The translations under genes were made by a program, and so were the position numbers. A stretch of DNA of 64,000 nucleotides from Cladorhizidae sp. MBARI D1340-BT2 (taxonomy: Eukaryota > Porifera > Demospongiae > Poecilosclerida > Cladorhizidae): assembly GCA_028752905.1 (NCBI GenBank), contig JAQNBH010000003.1, forward strand, positions 31,614,722-31,678,721, in the 5' to 3' direction. The notes beneath the pieces are model-generated. The model was not told the origin of the DNA and did no database searches. It was given only the letters and a program-made list of their open reading frames with translations. Numbering within the stretch: the first letter of the stretch is position 1; each line of letters begins with the position of its first letter. This document shows, piece after piece, positions 55,362-64,000 of this stretch.

Positions 55362-58027
55362 GTTCTAGCCTTTACCAGAAATAATGACTAGATGCTCTAG
55401 CCTTCATAAGGAATAATGACTAGCCTTCATCAGAAATAATGACTAGATGCTCAGGCCTTCATCAGAAATAATGACTAGATGCTCTAACCTTCATCAGGAA
55501 TAATGACTAGATGCTCTAGCCTTCATCCGGAATAATAACTAGATGCTCTAGCCTTAATCAGGAATAATGATTAAATGCTCTATATAGCCTTCACCAGCAA
55601 TAATGACTAGATGGTCTAGCCTTCACCAGGAATAATGACTAGATGCTCTAGCCTTCATCAGGAATAATGACTAGATGCTCTAGCCTTCATCAGGAATAAT
55701 GACCTAGTCTTCATCAGGAATAATAACTAGATCCTCTAGCCTTCATCAGGAATAATGACTAGATGCTCAAGTCTTCATCAGGAATAATGACTAGATGCTC
55801 TAGCCTTTATCAGTAATAACGACTAGATGCTCTAGTCTTCATCAGGAATAATGACTAGATGCCCTAGCCTTCGTCAGGAATAATGACTAGTTGCTCTAGG
55901 AATAATGACTAGCCTTCATAAGAAATAATGACTAGATGCTCAGGCCTTCATCAGAAATAATGACTAGATACTCTAGCCTTCATCAGGAATAATGACTAAA
56001 TGCTCTAACCTTCATCAGGAATAATGACTAGATGCTCTAGCCTTCACCAGGAATAATGACTAGATGCTCGATATAGCCTTTTCCAGGAATAATGACTAGA
56101 TGGTCTAGCCTTCACCAGGAATAATGACTAGATGCTCTAGCCTTCATCAGGAATAATGACTAGATGCTCTAGCCTTAATCAGGAATAATGACTAGATGCT
56201 CTAGCCTTCTTTAGGAATAATGACTAGCCTTCATCAGAAATAATGACTAGATGCTGACTAGATGCTCTAGCCTTCATCAGTAATAATGACTAGATGCTCA
56301 GGCCTTTATCAGGAATAATGACTAGATGCTCTAGCCTTCATCAGGAATAATGACTAGATGCTCTAGTCTTCATCAGGAATAATGACTAGATCCTCTAGCC
56401 TTCATCATGAATAATGACTAGATGCTCTAGCTTCATCAGGAATATTGACTATGCTCTAGCCTTCATCAGGAATAATGACTAGGTGCTCTGGCCTTCATTA
56501 CTAGATGCTCTACTGGATGCTCAGGCCTTCATCAGGAATAATGATTAGATGCTCTATCCTTCATCAGGAATAATGACTAGGTGCTCTGGTCTTCATTACT
56601 AGATGCTCTAGCCTAGAAATAATGACTAGATGCTCTAGAGTTCATCAGGAATAATGACTAGATGCTATCTTTCATCAGGAATAATGACTAGATGCTCTAG
56701 CCTTCATATGAATAATGACAAGGTGCTCTGGCCTTCATTAGTAGATGTTCTAGCCTTCATTAGAAATAATGACTAGATGCTCTAGCCTTTATCAGTAACA
56801 ATGGCTAGATGCTCCAGCCTTCATCAGGAATAATGACTAGATGCTCTAGCCTTCATCAGGAATAATGACTAGATGCTCTAGCCTTCATCAGTAATAACGA
56901 CTAGATGCTCTAGTCTTCATCAGGAATAATGACTAGATGCCCTAGCCTTCATCAGGAATAATGACTAGATGCTCTAGCCTTCTTTAGGAATAATGACTAG
57001 CCTTCATCAGAAATAATGACTAGATGTTCTAGTCTTCATCAGGAATAATGACTAGATGCTGTAGCCTTCATCAGGAATAATGACTAGATGCTCTAGCCTT
57101 TATCAGGAATAATGACTAGATGCTCTAGCCTTCATCAGTAATAATGACTAGATGCTCAGGCCTTTATCAGGAATAATGACTAGATGCTCTAGCCTTCATC
57201 AGGAATAATGACTAGATGCTCTAGTCTTCATCAGGAATAATGACTAGATGCTCTAGCCTTCATCATGAATAATGACTATGCTCTAGCCTTCATCAGGAAT
57301 AATGACTAGGTGCTCTGGCCTTCATTACTAGATGCTCTACTGGATGCTCAGGCCTGCATCAGGAATAATGACTAGATGCTCTAGCCTTCATCAGAATAAT
57401 GATTAGATGCTCTATCCTTCATCAGGAATAATGACTAGGTGCTCTGGCCTTCATTACTAATGCTCTAGACTTCATCAGGAATAATGACTAGATGCTAGCT
57501 TTCATCAGGAATAATGACTAGATGCTCTAGCCTTCATAATGAATATAATGACAAGGTGCTCTGGCCTTCATTACTAGATGCTCTAGCCTTCATTAGAAAT
57601 AATGACTAGATGCTCTAGCCTTTATCAGGAATAATGGCTAGATGCTCCAGCCTTCATCAGGAATAATGACTAGATGCTCTAGCCTTCATCAGGAATAATG
57701 ACTAGATGCTCTAGCCTTCACCAGGAATAATAACTAGGTGCTCTAGCCTTCATCAGGAATATTGACTAAATGCTCTAGCCTTCATCAGGAATAATGACTA
57801 GATGCTCTAGCCTTCATCAGGAATAATGACTAGATGCTCTAGCCTTCATCAGGAACAACGCCTAGATGCTCTAGTCTTCATCAGGAATAATGACTAGATG
57901 CTGTAGCCTTCATCAGGAATAATGACTAGATGCTCTAGCCTTCATCAGGAATAATGACTAGATGCTCTAGCCTTTATCAGAAATAATGACTAGATGCTCA
58001 GGCCTTCATCAGGAATAATGACTAGAT
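55362..58027 (+). repeat. Higher-order repeat K, copy 2 (2,666 bp)
   Basis: This contains two CTACTGG fusions at 56,510 and 57,337, 827 bp apart, a spacing kept in copies 3 and 4. It differs from copy 3 by a handful of substitutions seen by eye (for example CTCAGG against CTCGGG at about 56,522/59,188, and GGTGCTC against GGTTCTC at about 57,736/60,402). It also lacks the 64 bp (two monomers) that copies 3 and 4 have just before their right end. Confidence 0.92.
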
Positions 58028-60757
58028 GTTCTAGCCTTTACCAGAAATAATGACTAGATGCTCTAGCCTTCATAAGGAATAATGACTAGCCTTCATCAGA
58101 AATAATGACTAGATGCTCAGGCCTTCATCAGAAATAATGACTAGATGCTCTAACCTTCATCAGGAATAATGACTAGATGCTCTAGCCTTCATCCGGAATA
58201 ATAACTAGATGCTCTAGCCTTAATCAGGAATAATGATTAAATGCTCTATATAGCCTTCACCAGCAATAATGACTAGATGGTCTAGCCTTCACCAGGAATA
58301 ATGACTAGATGCTCTAGCCTTCATCAGGAATAATGACTAGATGCTCTAGCCTTCATCAGGAATAATGACCTAGTCTTCATCAGGAATAATAACTAGATCC
58401 TCTAGCCTTCATCAGGAATAATGACTAGATGCTCAAGTCTTCATCAGGAATAATGACTAGATGCTCTAGCCTTTATCAGTAATAACGACTAGATGCTCTA
58501 GTCTTCATCAGGAATAATGACTAGATGCCCTAGCCTTCGTCAGGAATAATGACTAGTTGCTCTAGGAATAATGACTAGCCTTCATCAGAAATAATGACTA
58601 GATGCTCAGGCCTTCATCAGAAATAATGACTAGATACTCTAGCCTTCATCAGGAATAATGACTAAATGCTCTAACCTTCATCAGGAATAATGACTAGATG
58701 CTCTAGCCTTCACCAGGAATAATGACTAGATGCTCGATATAGCCTTTTCCAGGAATAATGACTAGATGGTCTAGCCTTCACCAGGAATAATGACTAGATG
58801 CTCTAGCCTTCATCAGGAATAATGACTAGATGCTCTAGCCTTAATCAGGAATAATGACTAGATGCTCTAGCCTTCTTTAGGAATAATGACTAGCCTTCAT
58901 CAGAAATAATGACTAGATGCTGACTAGATGCTCTAGCCTTCATCAGTAATAATGACTAGATGCTCAGGCCTTTATCAGGAATAATGACTAGATGCTCTAG
59001 CCTTCATCAGGAATAATGACTAGATGCTCTAGTCTTCATCAGGAATAATGACTAGATCCTCTAGCCTTCATCATGAATAATGACTAGATGCTCTAGCTTC
59101 ATCAGGAATATTGACTATGCTCTAGCCTTCATCAGGAATAATGACTAGGTGCTCTGGCCTTCATTACTAGATGCTCTACTGGATGCTCGGGCCTTCATCA
59201 GGAATAATGATTAGATGCTCTATCCTTCATCAGGAATAATGACTAGGTGCTCTGGTCTTCATTACTAGATGCTCTAGCCTAGAAATAATGACTAGATGCT
59301 CTAGAGTTCATCAGGAATAATGACTAGATGCTATCTTTCATCAGGAATAATGACTAGATGCTCTAGCCTTCATATGAATAATGACAAGGTGCTCTGGCCT
59401 TCATTAGTAGATGTTCTAGCCTTCATTAGAAATAATGACTAGATGCTCTAGCCTTTATCAGTAACAATGGCTAGATGCTCCAGCCTTCATCAGGAATAAT
59501 GACTAGATGCTCTAGCCTTCATCAGGAATAATGACTAGATGCTCTAGCCTTCATCAGTAATAACGACTAGATGCTCTAGTCTTCATCAGGAATAATGACT
59601 AGATGCCCTAGCCTTCATCAGGAATAATGACTAGATGCTCTAGCCTTCTTTAGGAATAATGACTAGCCTTCATCAGAAATAATGACTAGATGTTCTAGTC
59701 TTCATCAGGAATAATGACTAGATGCTGTAGCCTTCATCAGGAATAATGACTAGATGCTCTAGCCTTTATCAGGAATAATGACTAGATGCTCTAGCCTTCA
59801 TCAGTAATAATGACTAGATGCTCAGGCCTTTATCAGGAATAATAACTAGATGCTCTAGCCTTCATCAGGAATAATGACTAGATGCTCTAGTCTTCATCAG
59901 GAATAATGACTAGATGCTCTAGCCTTCATCATGAATAATGACTATGCTCTAGCCTTCATCAGGAATAATGACTAGGTGCTCTGGCCTTCATTACTAGATG
60001 CTCTACTGGATGCTCAGGCCTGCATCAGGAATAATGACTAGATGCTCTAGCCTTCATCAGAATAATGATTAGATGCTCTATCCTTCATCAGGAATAATGA
60101 CTAGGTGCTCTGGCCTTCATTACTAATGCTCTAGACTTCATCAGGAATAATGACTAGATGCTAGCTTTCATCAGGAATAATGACTAGATGCTCTAGCCTT
60201 CATAATGAATATAATGACAAGGTGCTCTGGCCTTCATTACTAGATGCTCTAGCCTTCATTAGAAATAATGACTAGATGCTCTAGCCTTTATCAGGAATAA
60301 TGGCTAGATGCTCCAGCCTTCATCAGGAATAATGACTAGATGCTCTAGCCTTCATCAGGAATAATGACTAGATGCTCTAGCCTTCACCAGGAATAATAAC
60401 TAGGTTCTCTAGCCTTCATCAGGAATATTGACTAAATGCTCTAGCCTTCATCAGGAATAATGACTAGATGCTCTAGCCTTCATCAGGAATAATGACTAGA
60501 TGCTCTAGCCTTCATCAGGAACAACGCCTAGATGCTCTAGTCTTCATCAGGAATAATGACTAGATGCTGTAGCCTTCATCAGGAATAATGACTAGATGCT
60601 GTAGCCTTCATCAGGAATAATGACTAGATGCTCTAGCCTTTATCAGAAATAATGACTAGATGCTCAGGCCTTCATCAGGAATAATGACTAGATGCTCTAG
60701 CCTTCATCAGGAATAATGACTAGATGCTCTAGCCTTCATAAGGAATAATGACTAGAT
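58028..60757 (+). repeat. Higher-order repeat K, copy 3 (2,730 bp)
   Basis: This copy has the same length as copy 4 and, on full line-by-line reading, differs from it at one base: T at 58,374 against C at 61,104. It shares derived features with copy 4 that copy 2 lacks: CTCGGGCC at about 59,186, GGTTCTC at about 60,402, a second CTGTAG monomer near 60,598, and two extra monomers at about 60,690-60,755. Confidence 0.95.
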
Positions 60758-63487
60758 GTTCTAGCCTTTACCAGAAATAATGACTAGATGCTCTAGCCTT
60801 CATAAGGAATAATGACTAGCCTTCATCAGAAATAATGACTAGATGCTCAGGCCTTCATCAGAAATAATGACTAGATGCTCTAACCTTCATCAGGAATAAT
60901 GACTAGATGCTCTAGCCTTCATCCGGAATAATAACTAGATGCTCTAGCCTTAATCAGGAATAATGATTAAATGCTCTATATAGCCTTCACCAGCAATAAT
61001 GACTAGATGGTCTAGCCTTCACCAGGAATAATGACTAGATGCTCTAGCCTTCATCAGGAATAATGACTAGATGCTCTAGCCTTCATCAGGAATAATGACC
61101 TAGCCTTCATCAGGAATAATAACTAGATCCTCTAGCCTTCATCAGGAATAATGACTAGATGCTCAAGTCTTCATCAGGAATAATGACTAGATGCTCTAGC
61201 CTTTATCAGTAATAACGACTAGATGCTCTAGTCTTCATCAGGAATAATGACTAGATGCCCTAGCCTTCGTCAGGAATAATGACTAGTTGCTCTAGGAATA
61301 ATGACTAGCCTTCATCAGAAATAATGACTAGATGCTCAGGCCTTCATCAGAAATAATGACTAGATACTCTAGCCTTCATCAGGAATAATGACTAAATGCT
61401 CTAACCTTCATCAGGAATAATGACTAGATGCTCTAGCCTTCACCAGGAATAATGACTAGATGCTCGATATAGCCTTTTCCAGGAATAATGACTAGATGGT
61501 CTAGCCTTCACCAGGAATAATGACTAGATGCTCTAGCCTTCATCAGGAATAATGACTAGATGCTCTAGCCTTAATCAGGAATAATGACTAGATGCTCTAG
61601 CCTTCTTTAGGAATAATGACTAGCCTTCATCAGAAATAATGACTAGATGCTGACTAGATGCTCTAGCCTTCATCAGTAATAATGACTAGATGCTCAGGCC
61701 TTTATCAGGAATAATGACTAGATGCTCTAGCCTTCATCAGGAATAATGACTAGATGCTCTAGTCTTCATCAGGAATAATGACTAGATCCTCTAGCCTTCA
61801 TCATGAATAATGACTAGATGCTCTAGCTTCATCAGGAATATTGACTATGCTCTAGCCTTCATCAGGAATAATGACTAGGTGCTCTGGCCTTCATTACTAG
61901 ATGCTCTACTGGATGCTCGGGCCTTCATCAGGAATAATGATTAGATGCTCTATCCTTCATCAGGAATAATGACTAGGTGCTCTGGTCTTCATTACTAGAT
62001 GCTCTAGCCTAGAAATAATGACTAGATGCTCTAGAGTTCATCAGGAATAATGACTAGATGCTATCTTTCATCAGGAATAATGACTAGATGCTCTAGCCTT
62101 CATATGAATAATGACAAGGTGCTCTGGCCTTCATTAGTAGATGTTCTAGCCTTCATTAGAAATAATGACTAGATGCTCTAGCCTTTATCAGTAACAATGG
62201 CTAGATGCTCCAGCCTTCATCAGGAATAATGACTAGATGCTCTAGCCTTCATCAGGAATAATGACTAGATGCTCTAGCCTTCATCAGTAATAACGACTAG
62301 ATGCTCTAGTCTTCATCAGGAATAATGACTAGATGCCCTAGCCTTCATCAGGAATAATGACTAGATGCTCTAGCCTTCTTTAGGAATAATGACTAGCCTT
62401 CATCAGAAATAATGACTAGATGTTCTAGTCTTCATCAGGAATAATGACTAGATGCTGTAGCCTTCATCAGGAATAATGACTAGATGCTCTAGCCTTTATC
62501 AGGAATAATGACTAGATGCTCTAGCCTTCATCAGTAATAATGACTAGATGCTCAGGCCTTTATCAGGAATAATAACTAGATGCTCTAGCCTTCATCAGGA
62601 ATAATGACTAGATGCTCTAGTCTTCATCAGGAATAATGACTAGATGCTCTAGCCTTCATCATGAATAATGACTATGCTCTAGCCTTCATCAGGAATAATG
62701 ACTAGGTGCTCTGGCCTTCATTACTAGATGCTCTACTGGATGCTCAGGCCTGCATCAGGAATAATGACTAGATGCTCTAGCCTTCATCAGAATAATGATT
62801 AGATGCTCTATCCTTCATCAGGAATAATGACTAGGTGCTCTGGCCTTCATTACTAATGCTCTAGACTTCATCAGGAATAATGACTAGATGCTAGCTTTCA
62901 TCAGGAATAATGACTAGATGCTCTAGCCTTCATAATGAATATAATGACAAGGTGCTCTGGCCTTCATTACTAGATGCTCTAGCCTTCATTAGAAATAATG
63001 ACTAGATGCTCTAGCCTTTATCAGGAATAATGGCTAGATGCTCCAGCCTTCATCAGGAATAATGACTAGATGCTCTAGCCTTCATCAGGAATAATGACTA
63101 GATGCTCTAGCCTTCACCAGGAATAATAACTAGGTTCTCTAGCCTTCATCAGGAATATTGACTAAATGCTCTAGCCTTCATCAGGAATAATGACTAGATG
63201 CTCTAGCCTTCATCAGGAATAATGACTAGATGCTCTAGCCTTCATCAGGAACAACGCCTAGATGCTCTAGTCTTCATCAGGAATAATGACTAGATGCTGT
63301 AGCCTTCATCAGGAATAATGACTAGATGCTGTAGCCTTCATCAGGAATAATGACTAGATGCTCTAGCCTTTATCAGAAATAATGACTAGATGCTCAGGCC
63401 TTCATCAGGAATAATGACTAGATGCTCTAGCCTTCATCAGGAATAATGACTAGATGCTCTAGCCTTCATAAGGAATAATGACTAGAT
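60758..63487 (+). repeat. Higher-order repeat K, copy 4 (2,730 bp)
   Basis: This is nearly identical to copy 3, with one mismatch in 2,730 bp and no indel. The variant base (C at 61,104, in GACCTAGCC) is the state found in copy 1 near 53,390, whereas copies 2 and 3 have T. This is the most recently duplicated segment in the window. Confidence 0.95.
62282..62416 (+). repeat. Example of the recurring core cassette of variant monomers
   Basis: Several variant monomers occur here in a fixed order: CAGTAATAACGAC with TAGTC, then GATGCCCTAG, then CTTCTTTAGG, then the 23-bp GACTAGCC monomer, then CAGAAATAATGAC. The same order is found at 59,552-59,686, at 8,627-8,763 (with CTTTATTTAGG) and in many blocks between about 5.6 kb and 62.4 kb. 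In some blocks the third element is replaced by a CTCTAGGAATAATG fusion. Confidence 0.85.
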
Positions 63488-63530
63488 GTTCTAGCCTTTA
63501 CCAGAAATAATGACTAGATGCTCTAGCCTT
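63488..63530 (+). repeat. Stub of a fifth HOR K copy
   Basis: About 43 bp of the next K copy are present (GTTCTAGCCTTTACC then CAGAAATAATG). The expected CATAAGG monomer is then replaced by CATCAGGAATAATTACC, and the order switches to another type. This is the right breakpoint of the K amplification. Confidence 0.85.
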
Positions 63531-64000
63531 CATCAGGAATAATTACCTAGCCTTCATCAGGAATAATGACTAGATGCTCTAGCCTTCATCAGGAATAATG
63601 ACTAGATGCTCTAGCCTTCATCAGGATTAATGACTAGATGCACTAGTCTTCATCAGGAATAATGACTAGATGCTCTAGTCTTCATCAGGAATAATGACTA
63701 GATGCTCTAGCCTTCATCTGGAATAATGACTAGATGCTCTAGTCTTCATTAGGAATAAATGACTAGTTGCTCTAGCATTCATCAGGAATAATGACTAGAT
63801 GCTCTAGTCTTCATCAGGAATAATGACTAGATGCTGTAGCCTTCATCAGGAATAATGACTAGATACCCTAGCGTTCATCAGGAATAATGACTAGATACTC
63901 TAGCCTTCATCACAAATAATGACTAGATGCTCAGGCATTCATCAGGAATAATGACTAGATGTTCTAGCCTTCATCAGGAATAATGACTAGATGCTCTAGT
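63531..64000 (+). repeat. Older-type satellite at right edge
   Basis: The monomer order ATTAATGAC, TAGTC, TAGTC, CATCTGG, TAGTC, then CTGTAG and CATCACAAAT matches the run at 8,990-9,250 and its relatives near 11.65, 13.5, 16.1 and 17.9 kb rather than block K. Private changes (an extra A in GGAATAAATGAC near 63,750, TAGCATTC, TAGCGTTC) show that it is not a recent copy of any of them. It runs off the window. Confidence 0.82.

Larger units (their letters stand above)
1..64000 (+). repeat. 32-bp satellite array filling the window
   Basis: Every part of the window reads as head-to-tail copies of one 32-bp monomer, about 2,000 in all. I saw no monomer in inverted orientation and no stretch of unrelated sequence longer than a few bases. 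The consensus is 41% GC and contains no CpG. It has no coding capacity. On the plus strand TAA, TGA and two TAG stops occur per monomer, and because 32 is not a multiple of 3 every frame is stopped in two of every three monomers; the minus strand behaves the same way. There are no unique flanks, target-site duplications, poly-A tails or transposon ends. The array continues past both ends. The size and higher-order structure indicate eukaryotic satellite DNA; I do not recognise it as a named family. Confidence 0.98.

Noticed and set aside
53046..63487. Near-identical HOR copies as an assembly duplication artefact
   Set aside because: Not excluded, but copies 1 to 4 show a graded series of differences and lengths rather than exact duplication, which fits biology better. 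Spanning reads would decide.
1..64000. CRISPR array, because the repeat unit is about 32 bp
   Set aside because: Repeats abut directly with no unique spacers, and no cas genes are present. A direct repeat-spacer alternation would need non-repetitive sequence between units.
1..64000. Gene encoding a tandem-repeat protein
   Set aside because: The monomer contains several stop codons on each strand, and 32 is not a multiple of 3, so every frame is closed within about two monomers. Indel monomers do not open a long frame that I could see.
1..64000. Telomeric or subtelomeric simple repeat
   Set aside because: No TTAGGG-, TTTAGGG- or TTAGG-type runs occur. The TTTAGGAATAATG monomers only contain an isolated TTTAGG.
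1..64000. CENP-B box
   Set aside because: The consensus has no CpG, whereas the CENP-B box core requires TTCG and CGGG. The rare CpG variants do not fit the pattern.
1..64000. Promoters, terminators or RNA genes suggested by TATA-like CTATATAG and hairpin-like CTAG dyads
   Set aside because: These are parts of the repeated monomers, present tens to thousands of times, without any associated transcript unit, so they do not support a regulatory call.
1..64000. Bacterial or phage origin
   Set aside because: Thousands of CTAG tetranucleotides and a 64-kb satellite without genes are not expected in a bacterial or phage genome.

Overview
The whole 64-kb window is one satellite DNA array. It is built head to tail from a 32-bp monomer whose first half is CATCAGGAATAATGAC and whose second half is TAGATGCTCTAGCCTT, about 2,000 copies in all. 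I found no unique sequence, gene, RNA gene, transposon, telomeric repeat or other landmark. The array runs off both ends of the window, so it is longer than 64 kb. The scale of the array, its nested higher-order repeats (HORs) and the extreme density of CTAG (two per monomer; CTAG is scarce in most bacteria) point to heterochromatin of a eukaryotic chromosome. The species, and whether this is centromeric, pericentromeric, subtelomeric or interstitial, cannot be told from the sequence.

Layout, left to right (boundaries are eye estimates; markers given as exact positions were counted): 1-3,465 holds two copies of a ~2.03-2.06 kb HOR, rich in 16-bp and 29-bp truncated monomers. 3,466-4,520 is a mixed stretch ending in a run of exact consensus monomers. 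4,521-8,368 holds two copies of a ~1.9-2.1 kb HOR. 8,371-16,110 holds a 2.32-kb unit, then an exact-register 1,851-bp tandem duplication, then a ~950-bp tandem duplication. 15,595-18,454 holds a dispersed pair 1.74-1.81 kb apart. 18,455-24,300 holds two copies of a 3.17-3.22 kb HOR. 24,405-27,960 holds a ~2.0 kb pair. 27,961-29,984 is a mosaic. 29,985-36,211 holds a 2.76-2.79 kb HOR made of ~0.83-0.92 kb sub-repeats, interrupted by a 0.5-kb stretch of a different type. 36,212-44,480 holds a 3.4-3.67 kb HOR. 44,481-53,045 is a mosaic of 3.2-3.9 kb repeats with 951-bp sub-repeats. 53,046-63,487 holds four successive copies of a 2.32-2.73 kb HOR; the last two differ at only one base in 2,730. 63,488 to about 63,530 is a stub of a fifth copy. 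From about 63,530 to the end the array returns to an older-looking monomer order seen near 9.0 kb.

Nothing here works as a gene set. The window records how the array evolved: point variants of the monomer were fixed, assembled into ordered blocks, and those blocks were duplicated in register by unequal exchange or replication-based amplification. The youngest amplification lies at the right end. Two monomer properties could matter biologically but are only inferences: a 13-bp dyad (CTAGA-TGC-TCTAG) in every consensus monomer, and a period of 32 bp, close to three turns of B-DNA, which keeps the AATAAT tract on one face of the helix.
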